Assembly (NCBI GenBank): GCA_964030475.1
Contig: CAXIPT010000001.1
Span: forward strand, 14,388,769 to 14,452,768
Reading direction: 5' to 3'
Origin: Tethya wilhelma
Lineage: Eukaryota; Porifera; Demospongiae; Tethyida; Tethyidae
DNA length: 64,000 bases
Made by a program: the position numbers and the translations under genes. Every line of letters begins with the position of its first letter. Within the stretch, counting starts at the first letter, position 1. Below are positions 1 through 10,778 of the stretch, piece after piece. The notes below the pieces were generated by a model, which ran no database searches, was not told where the DNA came from, and saw only the letters and a program-made list of their open reading frames with translations.

Positions 1-870
1 TGGCTTCTACGATGAATGAGCAAAGGAAGCAGAATATTTTACTTACCAACAAACTTTGCAAGCCTTCTGAGAGCATAAGCCATGTGACTCAAAAGTTCTC
101 GGTCAAAGTACCTCAGTGGTTGCTGTTCACAATGAACTTGCCATGCCTATAAATAAAAATTTAATCATAGTATTTTCCACACTAGACAAAGCCGCATTAT
201 ACCTGTTCAACCTGTATTCCTTCTTTCATGGCAACTCCATAAGCACCATGATTTATATAGGTCCATTTGTTCTATAGTGTAATACTTTATCAGAGTCATG
301 TCAATAGAATATTAGCTCTATCAATAAGCCCATTCATAACTGCTATGATAGAATCAGTGATGTGTAACCAGTAAAATTTGTTCTTGATAAAGAGGCAAGA
401 GGGTGTGTGTCTCAATATAACTGCAGTGCTGGGTATTACCAATTTGAACTGAACTCAAGTGGCATAGCTAATATATATATCTTGCCCATTGCACCAGTAT
501 AGGGGTGATCCCAGACCCTTCCTTTCCTAGTGAAGGGTCTGGGATGCCAAGACTACTACAATTACACACAAATTTAACTAACATCAAGTAAAAAATGCTT
601 CTCTTTGATTGCAGCTCCAAACTGAATGTGCTTGTCATCATAGACTGGGAGTTTAAAAGGAAAAGCAGGCACAGTGTACTCCTCCTGCATGTGGTAACGT
701 AAGTCCAAATTATAGACATACTGTGTCAGACTAAATATTTCCTAGTCAAATTCTAAGGCTTGTTGTCTGATCAAACGACTTACTTGTGGCTTTTTGAGAA
801 GATCATAGAGCCTGGTTGAATGAAATGGCACATAATTGCCACTGTCTAGACGTATACTGCGTTTAGACAT
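1..870 (-). CDS. Class-V aminotransferase-like protein, 5' part only (isopenicillin-N epimerase-like)
   Basis: The first four coding exons of a PLP-dependent class-V aminotransferase gene, cut by the left window edge. The start is the ATG at 870 (MSKRSIRLDSGNYVPFHS). Exon 2 (about 595-700) encodes FGAAIKEKHFLLD. Exon 3 (about 205-265) encodes TYINHGAYGVAMKEGIQVEQ, the N-H-G-x-Y/F-G signature of this family. Exon 4 (about 45-150) encodes EQQPLRYFDRELL, typical of isopenicillin-N-epimerase-like and hercynylcysteine sulfoxide lyase-like enzymes. The PLP lysine exon would lie outside the window. The gene downstream of the same strand (1004-3793) is a paralogue with matching first exons, so the two are a tandem pair. 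The exact substrate cannot be read from the sequence; a cysteine desulfurase or C-S lyase role is possible. The family call is fairly safe, the function is open. Confidence 0.72.
508..545. repeat. Short perfect hairpin
   Basis: A near-perfect inverted repeat with arms ATCCCAGACCCTTC and GAAGGGTCTGGGAT around a 10-base loop, inside an intron of the class-V aminotransferase gene. It resembles the ends of the dispersed hairpin family seen elsewhere in the window (for example 47928-47998). Confidence 0.7.
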
Positions 871-1003
871 GTTGCAATAAAGTTGAGCATGCAGCTCCAC
901 CATGCCAACACGCCTTCATTCATGACTTGTATGACCAATGACCTTTACCAAGAAACAAATTAATGTTATTATCTGACACAATCTTCAACTGTTTAGAGTT
1001 TAG

Positions 1004-3076
1004 TTAGTTCTTTTTCAGCTTTGCACGTTGTTCTAAAACAGCTTCAGCTAGCCGTTTATAGTCCTTCATCTCATTGTAGACATGAGCAGAGATCCTCACA
1101 TATAACTTGCCATCAATACACTTCAGTGGCACCTAGAATAGGTTAAGAAAAGTTATGGACACCATACATACATAATTATACACAATATTAAATCACTATG
1201 CACAGTTTCACTGTAATTTTCACACAGTAACTTTACCTCTATTTTGTAATCATGGTGGAGGATGTCTTCTACCTTACATCCACTCCTGTCGTCATAGGGA
1301 GGCTCTGCTCTCACTCCACAGTCACTAGGTATCAGACCATCAGGGAGCTGAACCAACATCATGGTCCCAAACATCGATGGGTCTGCAGGGAGACTAGTAC
1401 CCCAGGCTTCAGTTAGGAGTTTACCTAGAATTACAAACAAACATATGATACTACAGTGACTCAGTGAATACAGAAGAAACAGACTGTACTTACCAGCATC
1501 CCTGATTGTTTTATAAAGGTATTCCCGGATCTTGTCTGGGTCATAGAACTCCCAGAAGTCCAGCACTACACATGTTACACACACAACAACAATCAACACA
1601 CATGTACACTAGCCTAGTAATCCAGGCCATGCTTTGGTTATTGCTAAGCATGCAACAAAAGTGTACAAGGAGTGCTGAAGTGTGCCTGGTTTACAAGGCT
1701 AATGTACACATGCATGGATCAAAACTTAATTACAACTTACCAGTGACCAAAGAAAGATATGGTGAGTAATCATTTGTGCCTAGAATGAAGGACAGGAGGG
1801 AGGATAAAGTCTCACTTACTCAATTCTATACAATTGCACTGACCTGCAAAACCAAACTCTGTAGAGAATCCCTTCCCATATCCCCATGTTGTCACTAGTG
1901 GCCTTACAATAGACTGATACTTCTTGGACACATAGAGAAAGGCACAGCCCTGCCGTGAAGGAAGATAAGGAACAGTGTGTGTGTGTGTGTGTGTGTGTGA
2001 GCGAGCACAAAATTCTATTACAATGGATCACTCACCTTTGAAGTACACAACCATTTGTGTCCATTGGCTACATAAAAATCAGCTCCAATATCTCTACATA
2101 AGAAATTAAAACGTTCAGTCACAGATACAAAACTTTAGGGAAGGTAATTTACTCTCCTCTCACCTCATGCTGATGGGGAGTGAACCAAAGCAGTGAGCTC
2201 CATCAACCAAGACAGGAATATTTCTAAACACATTGAGAGAAGGAATTGAGGTGTCTTACTTACTTTGCTCATGTTGTTAGACTAAACTACGACTTCATTG
2301 ACTAACAAACCTTTCATGACAGATTTTGACAAGTTCCTGATAATGTGTGTGCACATAAAATATTATGTATGTGATATTGTGACTGCATATTTGCACTGAT
2401 CAGAGCAGCAAGTATATGCACACACATACCTTGACAGGTAAGATCATTCCATGTGAGCTGCACACATGATCCAACACAGCAAACTTTGTATCTGGCCTAC
2501 AAAATACATGTGTACACATTCAGAAATTAGTATGGATAATTTCAAAAATACACCAAATGTGGCAAATAGTAACCTCAAAGATTCTTTTACAAGTTCTAAA
2601 ATCTAGAGGGGAAAAAAACAACAATATGCATGTAATTTGGCTGCAAAAATATTTTAATAAATTAATGATATTACATTGAGCTGCCTCATCCTGGATCCCC
2701 AGTCAAAGAGAGAGGGGCCTGGGGACAAGGCTAGCATTGTGTCATTATAATTAAATTTTAACCTCATCTGGTGACTTAATTGGAAACTTCACGACCACCT
2801 CATCCACAGGTATGTTGTTCTCTCTGCTCACTCTGTCCAACTGAATCTTCACAGCACCTACATACACACCACAGTCACAACTGAGCATCAACGATCTTTA
2901 TTCAGATCAGTTGGTAGCTATGCCATACTTACCGTATGTAGTGCTCAGAATGAAGATAGAGTCACCGGGTTTAAATGTCTTCACCATTGCTGAAATCACT
3001 GTAAATATGCCTGCAGTGACATTCTTCATCAGAGCAACATCAGTGGGGTCACAATCTGTACATGTTATGGTAGAAT

Positions 3077-3170
<94 letters not shown>

Positions 3171-3793
3171 NTACTAATTTCTGAATGTGTACACATGTAT
3201 TTTGTAGGCCAGATACAAAGTTTGCTGTGTTGGATCATGTGTGCAGCTCACATGGAATGATCTTACCTGTCAAGGTATGTGTGTGCATATACTTGCTGCT
3301 CTGATCAGTGCAAATATGCAGTCACAATATCACATACATAATATTTTATGTGCACACACATTATCAGGAACTTGTCAAAATCTGTCATGAAAGGTTTGTT
3401 AGTCAATGAAGTCGTAGTTTAGTCTAACAACATGAGCATGAACCACCAAAACACAGACAACATATAAAATAACTCGTGTACAATTGTACGAAAAGGATCT
3501 GACCGTAGTTACTGCTGCACTTACATCAACAAAAAAGTGCTTTTTTTTCATTGCAGCTCCAAACCGAACCTGTTCAGTGAATACAGGCAGTGGAAATGGG
3601 CATTCAGGTACAGTGTAGTCATCCTGAACAGATTTACAATGTTGTTGACACATAAATACTCCAATGACCTTGTTGCACACAAAACTTTCCCTACCTCAGA
3701 AGCACTGACAAGAATTTGGAGAGTGTTCTTGTGAACTGGAGCAGTTTCAAAGCTGTTGCTATCAATGTAGAGAAGATTCCTCTTGGTGGCCAT
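1004..3793 (-). CDS. Class-V aminotransferase (isopenicillin-N epimerase-like), tandem paralogue, damaged by assembly gap
   Basis: A multi-exon minus-strand gene. Exon 1 starts at the ATG at 3793 (MATKRNLLYIDSNSFE); an in-frame ATG at 3820 is an alternative. Exon 2 (about 3500-3625) encodes FGAAMKKKHFFVDVS. Middle exons encode VDGAHCFGSLPISMR (about 2165-2220), then DIGADFYVANGHKWLCTSK (about 2040-2095), whose GHKW lysine is the expected PLP Schiff-base residue, then TTWGYGKGFSTEFGFAG (about 1853-1910). The last exon ends ISAHVYNEMKDYKRLAEAV and stops at 1004. The exons matching NHG and EQQPxRYF in the neighbouring paralogue are missing. They should lie between 3060 and 3500, exactly where an N (3171) and an inverted copy of 2268-2533 occur. 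The family is clear from the lysine motif; the physiological reaction is not. Confidence 0.75.
2690..2733. repeat. Short inverted repeat (dispersed hairpin family)
   Basis: Arms built on CCCCAG and CTGGGG around a GAGAG-rich loop, ending in ACAAGGCTAG. It resembles the hairpin elements at 6035, 23623, 43282 and 47928, and lies in an intron of the class-V aminotransferase gene. Confidence 0.45.
3077..3171. repeat. (AG)n microsatellite ending at an assembly N
   Basis: About 45 uninterrupted AG units run directly into an ambiguous base at 3171. Length and sequence beyond the N cannot be trusted; the next 265 bases are an inverted copy of 2268-2533. Confidence 0.95.
3173..3437. repeat. Inverted copy of 2268-2533
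   Basis: The sequence is the exact reverse complement, as far as I can read, of about 265 bases of the same gene at 2268-2533, including the exon encoding FAVLDHVCSSHG. It starts right after the N at 3171 and ends abruptly. In this position it replaces exons the gene should have. A misjoined contig or inverted haplotype fragment is more likely than a biological inverted repeat. Confidence 0.9.
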
Positions 3794-3921
3794 GATGCAA
3801 AAGCAGGAGGACTGGAGCAAGGAACTTGTCTCTGACTACTCCACCTCTCTAAAGCCGACCACACCCACTATCTTTGTACCTACAGCTAGCCCCTCCCATT
3901 CAGCTTAGTTCAATTTATTAT

Positions 3922-4014
3922 TCAAAGTTTATTTTTTCTAATTACTAATACTTCTTGCTTGACTGATGCCACTAGTGTTCCATCTTTACTGTAAACTCTA
4001 CAATAAGGGGGGGG

Positions 4015-4079
<65 letters not shown>

Positions 4080-5160
4080 GGAAAAAAAGAGCTTGTTTAC
4101 AAAAGGCAAAAAGTCTCGTATAGCGGCTATAGCCAGACCAACCCCTCTCAAGATCGAGCAAATATTAGAAAGGAACTGGTTATACGAGACTAAAGGCAAA
4201 TCACTAACCTTCTGCAATACAGAAGCTTGTTGTTATTAAATCGTTCAGGTTCTGAGACGAACAAATACCATTGATCAGCTTTGATAGGTGCATAGAACCA
4301 CACACTGTGATCCAGAGAGACAAACAAGTCTACTTTTATGTCAGGATATAAGTGAAAGATTATTCCGATTGCCACCGAATCGGATACATAGGCCATTGAA
4401 ATTCTGTGGTAGTTTTGATGGCAATCAGTATTGAATGTACCAACTCCACGTAGCCAGACAACCTGTCTATTACACACAGTGACAAGGGATTAAAAGAACA
4501 ATGAGTGCTATGAAAAAAGGTTTGTGGGTGTTGTGTGTATATACAACATACTTTTTATCCAGATACTTCACTTTGTGAGAAACAAGCTGTACTTCAATAC
4601 AGTAAATAGGAAGCAACAACCCTTTCACTATCCTGTCAGGAGTAAGAAGTTGCATCTCATCTTCATCAAACTCATCAGGATGAGGGACCACTGGCATGGG
4701 GTGTCTGGTATAGTCCAGCTCTACTCCAGTGTCCTCATTCTTTTGAAATGATGCTAGACAGTGGAAAGTGACTCTGCCTTCTTGCACAGCTTGGACTGAC
4801 ACTGAACAGAAAGTCTTTCCTTCTTTTATCCTCTCTACTTTGTACACTACTTCAGAGGTGGCTTGGGTTGGACCAATGAAGTAACAGTGGAAAGAATGAA
4901 GCAGGAAACTAGAATCAAGGTCTGAAATTGACTTAGTAGCAGCCATCAGTGCCTGACTGGCTATTTGACCTCCATAACATTGTTTCAGATAATCTGGCTG
5001 TACAAGGTTGTAGCCATGATACAAGTTGTTACTGATAACTGTACAGAAAAAATACTCTGATACATTTATACACAGCTAAACACTCTTGCTAGTCTATAAT
5101 AAAACAACACAACAACTTACATTTAACATCAACAAGTTTCTTCACACCAAGTGTGGCCAT
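3922..5160 (-). CDS. ACOT8/TesB-type acyl-CoA thioesterase, array copy 1 (C-terminus NKL)
   Basis: Predicted to hydrolyse acyl-CoA to free fatty acid and CoA. Four exons: a short start exon (ATG 5160, MATLGVKKLVDVK), a long exon (about 5033-4550) with CYGGQIASQALMAATKSIS and LHSFHCYFIGPTQA, an exon at about 4465-4211 with RISMAYVSD and SLDHSVWFYAP, and a last exon with VASVKQE. These carry the TesB/ACOT8 double-hotdog landmarks, including the Asp (YVSD), Ser/Thr (SLDH) and Gln (VKQE) positions of the TesB active site. The protein ends IRKNKL; NKL is a plausible PTS1 variant. Its interdomain linker (DEFDEDEMQLLTPDRIV) differs from the other intact copies and matches the broken copy at 6199. 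No stop or frameshift was seen. A (GA)n tract fills part of the last intron. Confidence 0.8.
4010..4077. repeat. (GA)n microsatellite in thioesterase copy 1 intron
   Basis: A run of G followed by about 29 GA units between the last two exons of the thioesterase gene. Confidence 0.95.
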
Positions 5161-5312
5161 TTTACATGTAAGCCCTGCCCAGATTTAATTTTAAAAAACT
5201 ATGTCATTGTGACACAACACTGCAATAAATTCCATGATGACATCAACCTCACAGGCAAGGGGCAAATGCTGCAGACTCCGCATCTTTTCTAATTTCCTAG
5301 TTAATTTTTCAG

Positions 5313-5782
5313 TTACAATTTAGATCTAATTAGTGATTCTTGCTTGACTGTTGCCACCATAGTACCATCTTCACTGTACACTCTAGTCAAAGTGAGTACG
5401 TGAATGGGAGAATTATATTAAAGTACCCAGGCACAGCTTGCATGGACCGACAAAGTCTTTCCTTCTTTTATTCTCTCTACTTTGAACACTACTTCAGAGG
5501 TGGCTTAGGTTCTACCAATAAAGTAACAGTGGAAAGAATGAAGCAGGAAGTTAGAATCAAGGTCTGAAATTGACTTGGTAGCAGCCATCAGTGCCTGTCC
5601 AGCTATTTGACCTCCATAACAAGCTCACATATGCCCTATTTGTATGAGGTTGGAACCACGATACAATTAAGTTGGTACCAATACCTATTCAAGAAAAGAG
5701 TACATCTTAAAATTATACCACTTTTTTAAGACTTACATGTCACTTGAAGACGTTTTTTCAGACCTTGTGTGTATGCTTCCAT
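5313..5782 (-). pseudogene. Acyl-CoA thioesterase array copy 2, truncated pseudogene
   Basis: Start exon MEAYTQGLKKRLQVT (ATG 5782) and its splice donor survive, and the last exon still encodes VATVKQESLIRSKL with an SKL terminus. In between, exon 2 has in-frame stops (after ...IQIGHM and in ...IGRT) and breaks off inside KEGKT, so the second half of the first hotdog domain and the whole catalytic exon 3 are missing. The stretch runs straight from decayed exon 2 into the last exon. It is a clear relic of an SKL-type copy with a short leader. Confidence 0.85.
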
Positions 5783-6034
5783 TGATGACCTTTTACATCA
5801 TAGTTTCTTTGAGGCCGAGTCAGCACATTTTATCTATTAACTTTTGGTAATTAGAGTAACCACACCAGCTAATTTGCTTGCCACATTGAATATTAATTAT
5901 GGGAGTCATTTGCGTGCAAGCTTAACATTCAAAGTCTAATTTTAATGATCAGGAAATGCATGAAATACCACTCCAAACACAACTGCACTGGAAATGTAGG
6001 TTAACTGTGGTAATTCCGTAGCCTTAATTGTTCT

Positions 6035-6073
6035 CAGGCTCCCCACCTACCTTACACGTAGGCAGGGAGCCTG
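6035..6073. repeat. Short inverted repeat (dispersed hairpin family)
   Basis: Arms CAGGCTCCC and GGGAGCCTG around CACCTACCTTACACGTAGGCA, in the intergenic space between two thioesterase relics. Same arm theme as the elements at 43282 and 47928. Confidence 0.6.
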
Positions 6074-6198
6074 TATAGTAGTTCTGATGGCTGCATAACC
6101 AGACTATAGACTTACGTATGTCTATACAACCTGTCTATATGGATAATAATCATTATGCATGATAATTATGTTAGTCAGTAACTAGATGGGTACATGCA

Positions 6199-6662
6199 CT
6201 ACCTCTTTTCCGGAGGCTTCGAATTCACTCTGTGAGAAACAAAACGTGCTTCAATACTAAAATCATCCAAAAAGGATGCTTTGGTAATTATTTTGTCAGG
6301 AATAGTTAGTTTCATCTCATCTAGATCTTCATCAAACTCATCAGGATGAGGGACCACTGGCATGGGGTGTCTGGTATAGTCTAGCTCTACTCCTGTGTCC
6401 ATTCTTTTGAAATGATGCTAGAAAGTGGAAAGTGACTCTGCCTTCTTGTACAGCTTGGACCGACACTGAACAGAAAGTCTTTCCTTCTTTTATCTTTTCT
6501 ACTTTGTACACTACTTCAGAGGTGGCTTGGGTTGGACCAATGAAGTAAGAGTGGAAAGAATGAATCAGGAAACTAGAATGGAGGCTGTAACCTTGTTCAA
6601 CCAGAAAAACTAGCCAGTCAGTCAGTTACCAAGTCAATTTCTGACCTTGATTCATACAGAGT
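6199..6662 (-). pseudogene. Acyl-CoA thioesterase array copy 3, scrambled fragment
   Basis: Part of an exon 2 whose linker (DEFDEDLDEMKLTIPDKII) matches copy 1. A 2-base deletion near 6400 relative to all other copies shifts the frame between ASFQKN and DTGVELDYTRH. At about 6585 the minus-strand homology stops and the next bases read in the plus orientation as SCNLVQPEKL and TKSISDLDS, an inverted, shortened piece of another copy's exon 2. No start exon, catalytic exon or C-terminal exon belongs to it. Confidence 0.8.
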
Positions 6663-6919
6663 TAGGCACAACATTTGTTTCAATTACATTGTGTCAACAA
6701 TAATACTAAGACTATCATTCTCATGCACTTATACATTTAACCTCAAGTACACTTTTCAAACTGAGAGTAGCCATAATGAAGGGTCACTTCTAATCAACCA
6801 CACCTACCTGGAAGTAGCTATACTGTACAGGAAACCATTGGATAATCATAATAAACTTCATTGTGTCAGTGTTTTGAATCAAATATAGCTGGCCAAGCAA
6901 ACTAAACGTAACATGATCC

Positions 6920-8119
6920 TTACAGTTTAGATTTAGAAAATGTTTGCTGTTTGACAGTTGCAACTAACATCCCAGCTTTGTTGTAAATTCTGAAGAAGAA
7001 GGGGGAACAAAAAGCAATGAACAGCAAATAATAACTTACACTAACATACCAATTAAGTTATACCTTCTTGTTATCAGTGATAGTGTTGGGCTGCATCGCT
7101 CAAGCTCAGAGACAAAGAGATACCACTCACCAGCCTTAACAGGTGAATGAAACCACACACTGTGGTCCAGAGATGTAGACAACTCTGGCTTGAAATGAGG
7201 AAACTGGAACATCACTAAACCTGGTATCCAGTAATCAGACAAGTATGTTAGGGAAATTCTGTGAAAGTTTTGGTGGTGGTCATCAGTGAATGAGTTCAAT
7301 GCACGTATCCAAGAAATGGGCCTGTAAAATCTGTATGTCATAGTACAGGTCACAATACTGGATTATGTGAACATACCCAATGCTAATAGATCCATATTCA
7401 TCAAATTCAGGTACTCTCTCTGGTTCCAAACAAACTCCTAGTTCCATTCCCAATCCGCGATTCTGGTGTTTTACCAGTTTAAGATTGGTTGACATTTGAT
7501 GTGCACCTTCATGCGTTGAATCATCATCAGGATGAGGGACCACTGGCATGGGGTGTCTGGTATAGTCCAGCTCTCCTCCTGTGTCCTCATTCTTTTGAAA
7601 TGATGCTAGACAGTGGAAAGTAACTCTGCCTTCTTGTACAGCTTTGACTGACATTGAACAGAAAGTTTTTCCTTCTTTTATCCTCTCTACTTTGTACACT
7701 ACTTCAGAGGTGGCTTGGGTTGGACCAATGAAGTAACAGTGAAGAGAATGAAGCAGGAAACTAAAATTAAGGTCAGAAATTGACTTGGTAGCAGCCATCA
7801 GTGCCTGACTGGCTATTTGACCTCCATAACAAGCTCTCATACATTTTATCTGCAAAAGGTTGCACCCACGGTACAAGCTACGATCAATGGCTGCAGTAGT
7901 GCATGTATAGACAGATATATAGAATCAGTATGAAAGTTGAATAAATTTAATCTTCCTGCACTTACACTCAACTTGAACTACATCTTTTATCAATTTCTCA
8001 GCCCCTGGTCTGCCTGGTGCTTCATCCTTTAGTGTAGATATGCTTACTTGTGACTTGTAGAGATTACCAGCCAGTGATATACGAGATCTAGAGAACAGAA
8101 CTCTTCCAAGATACAGCAT
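6920..8119 (-). CDS. ACOT8/TesB-type acyl-CoA thioesterase with Arg-rich leader and SKL end, array copy D1
   Basis: Intact four-exon gene: exon 1 about 8119-7966, exon 2 about 7890-7377, exon 3 about 7321-7064, exon 4 about 6989-6920, together about 331 residues (human ACOT8 has 319). Exon 1 encodes an Arg-rich, acid-free start, MLYLGRVLFSRSRISLAGN, which looks like a mitochondrial presequence. Exon 2 carries the first hotdog domain (CYGGQIASQALMAATKSIS, HCYFIGPTQATSEVVYKVER). Exon 3 has LTYLSD and TSLDHSVWFH, and exon 4 VATVKQQTFSKSKL, giving Asp, Ser and Gln of the TesB active site and a canonical SKL PTS1. Predicted role: fatty acyl-CoA hydrolysis, with possible dual mitochondrial and peroxisomal location. 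DR1-type repeats lie about 72 bp upstream of the ATG. Confidence 0.85.
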
Positions 8120-8190
8120 AGCAGCCAGTCCAGTCTCAAGACGACATTGGTTGAGATGATGAAAGATTCACCTGCCCCATGATGGTTAAA

Positions 8191-8233
8191 CTCAAAGTTC
8201 AAAGTTCAAAGTTCAAAATTCAAAATTCAAAAT
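8191..8233. promoter_or_regulatory. Tandem DR1-type (AGTTCA-A)n array upstream of thioesterase D1
   Basis: Six hexamers spaced by one A (three AGTTCA, then three AATTCA or partial) lie about 72 bp 5' of the start codon at 8119. AGTTCAAAGTTCA is a direct repeat with 1-base spacing, the layout bound by RXR/HNF4/PPAR-type nuclear receptors. That it works as an element is inference from sequence and placement. Confidence 0.45.
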
Positions 8234-8936
8234 TAATGTAGACAAGGCATTGTTCACAGTTGAGAATTATGTATACTGTCAGAGCTGCCAAGGTTCATGC
8301 AATGAATGAGTGAGATTTTGCAAATTTATCATCATAGTACATAAAAGCAGTAGAGCAGAAAGAGTGAGACTCTATTGGCATAATTTTTTACAAATTTTGA
8401 GCGCTTTTAGGAGTGAGCGAGACAGCTTCAAAATGAGTGAGATTTGGTACGTATGAACTGTATTATAATACAGTATACATAAGTCTCAACAGTAAACACA
8501 GAAAAATAAAGTGGAACATTCATCAATTGAAATGTTCACAGTTAGAAGAATAAAACTAGCCGTAAAGAAACCCAATAATCGGTCTAGAGTAACATTAGTA
8601 GTCTCACGGGACAGACACCAGAAAAACTAGCCAGTCAGTCAGTTACCAAGTCAATTTCTGACCTTGATTCATACAGAGTTAGGCACAACATTTGTTTCAA
8701 TTACATTGTGTCAACAATAATACTAAGACTATCATTCTCATGCACTTATACATTTAACCTCAAGTACACTTTTCAAACTGAGAGTAGCCATAATGAAGGG
8801 TCACTTCTAATCAACCACACCTACCTGGAAGTAGCTATACTGTACAGGAAACCATTGGATAATCATAATAAACTTCATTGTGTCAGTGTTTTGAATCAAA
8901 TATAGCTGGCCAAGCAAACTAAACGTAACATGATCC

Positions 8937-10136
8937 TTACAGTTTAGATTTAGAAAATGTTTGCTGTTTGACAGTTGCAACTAACATCCCAGCTTTGTTG
9001 TAAATTCTGAAGAAGAAGGGGGAACAAAAAGCAATGAACAGCAAATAATAACTTACACTAACATACCAATTAAGTTATACCTTCTTGTTATCAGTGATAG
9101 TGTTGGGCTGCATCGCTCAAGCTCAGAGACAAAGAGATACCACTCACCAGCCTTAACAGGTGAATGAAACCACACACTGTGGTCCAGAGATGTAGACAAC
9201 TCTGGCTTGAAATGAGGAAACTGGAACATCACTAAACCTGGTATCCAGTAATCAGACAAGTATGTTAGGGAAATTCTGTGAAAGTTTTGGTGGTGGTCAT
9301 CAGTGAATGAGTTCAATGCACGTATCCAAGAAATGGGCCTGTAAAATCTGTATGTCATAGTACAGGTCACAATACTGGATTATGTGAACATACCCAATGC
9401 TAATAGATCCATATTCATCAAATTCAGGTACTCTCTCTGGTTCCAAACAAACTCCTAGTTCCATTCCCAATCCGCGATTCTGGTGTTTTACCAGTTTAAG
9501 ATTGGTTGACATTTGATGTGCACCTTCATGCGTTGAATCATCATCAGGATGAGGGACCACTGGCATGGGGTGTCTGGTATAGTCCAGCTCTCCTCCTGTG
9601 TCCTCATTCTTTTGAAATGATGCTAGACAGTGGAAAGTAACTCTGCCTTCTTGTACAGCTTTGACTGACATTGAACAGAAAGTTTTTCCTTCTTTTATCC
9701 TCTCTACTTTGTACACTACTTCAGAGGTGGCTTGGGTTGGACCAATGAAGTAACAGTGAAGAGAATGAAGCAGGAAACTAAAATTAAGGTCAGAAATTGA
9801 CTTGGTAGCAGCCATCAGTGCCTGACTGGCTATTTGACCTCCATAACAAGCTCTCATACATTTTATCTGCAAAAGGTTGCACCCACGGTACAAGCTACGA
9901 TCAATGGCTGCAGTAGTGCATGTATAGACAGATATATAGAATCAGTATGAAAGTTGAATAAATTTAATCTTCCTGCACTTACACTCAACTTGAACTACAT
10001 CTTTTATCAATTTCTCAGCCCCTGGTCTGCCTGGTGCTTCATCCTTTAGTGTAGATATGCTTACTTGTGACTTGTAGAGATTACCAGCCAGTGATATACG
10101 AGATCTAGAGAACAGAACTCTTCCAAGATACAGCAT
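8937..10136 (-). CDS. ACOT8/TesB-type acyl-CoA thioesterase, array copy D2 (identical to D1)
   Basis: Second copy of the gene at 6920-8119, with identical encoded exons: Arg-rich leader MLYLGRVLFSRSRISLAGN, hotdog 1 (CYGGQIASQALMAATKSIS), hotdog 2 (LTYLSD, TSLDHSVWFH, VATVKQQ) and the SKL terminus. Start at 10136, stop at 8937. Because the whole 2017-bp unit is repeated almost without change, the gene may be truly duplicated or counted twice by the assembler. If real, both copies carry the same promoter and leader, so the change is in dose rather than function. Confidence 0.75.
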
Positions 10137-10207
10137 AGCAGCCAGTCCAGTCTCAAGACGACATTGGTTGAGATGATGAAAGATTCACCTGCCCCATGAT
10201 GGTTAAA

Positions 10208-10250
10208 CTCAAAGTTCAAAGTTCAAAGTTCAAAATTCAAAATTCAAAAT
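10208..10250. promoter_or_regulatory. Tandem DR1-type array upstream of thioesterase D2
   Basis: Same AGTTCA-A tandem array as at 8191, carried along in the 2017-bp duplication, about 72 bp upstream of the start at 10136. Confidence 0.45.
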
Positions 10251-10778
10251 TAATGTAGACAAGGCATTGTTCACAGTTGAGAATTATGTATACTGTCAGA
10301 GCTGCCAAGGTTCATGCAATGAATGAGTGAGATTTTGCAAATTTATCATCATAGTACATAAAAGCAGTAGAGCAGAAAGAGTGAGACTCTATTGGCATAA
10401 TTTTTTACAAATTTTGAGCGCTTTTAGGAGTGAGCGAGACAGCTTCAAAATGAGTGAGATTTGGTACGTATGAACTGTATTATAATACAGTATACATAAG
10501 TCTCAACAGTAAACACAGAAAAATAAAGTGGAACATTCATCAATTGAAATGTTCACAGTTAGAAGAATAAAACTAGCCGTAAAGAAACCCAATAATCGGT
10601 CTAGAGTAACATTGGTAGTCTCACGGGACAGACGTCCAAGAGGGGGGCAAAAAAGGATTTCCCCCCCCCCCCCCCATATGATTAATATTCATTTGATCCA
10701 CACTAACAAAGTAATAAGCATAAAAAAAACAACAACATATATTATAACATGAAACAATTCAAAATTCCAAGTACTAAC

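Larger units (their letters stand above)
6600..8616. repeat. 2017-bp tandem duplication, unit 1
   Basis: This segment repeats at 8617-10633 with an offset of exactly 2017. The only difference I could find by eye is one base near 8598 versus 10615. It contains one complete thioesterase gene (6920-8119), its DR1-type upstream sites and flanking spacer. The duplication is either very young or an assembly duplication. Confidence 0.93.
8617..10633. repeat. 2017-bp tandem duplication, unit 2
   Basis: Second unit of the duplication starting at 6600. It ends at the sequence GTCTCACGGGACAGAC, after which a short poly-C tract and unrelated sequence follow. Confidence 0.93.

Noticed and set aside
3966..4217. 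Open frames through the (GA)n tract in several frames and on both strands
   Set aside because: They are dinucleotide-repeat translations (poly Arg-Glu or Ser-Leu); only the short minus-strand end (VASVKQE to NKL) is a real exon.
6691..6888. 65-residue plus-strand frame repeated at 8708
   Set aside because: Lies in thioesterase intergenic spacer; preserved only because the 2017-bp unit is duplicated. No start context or homology.
8181..8233. CRISPR-like array of short direct repeats
   Set aside because: The 7-base period has no spacers; it is a tandem AGTTCA-A repeat in an animal promoter.
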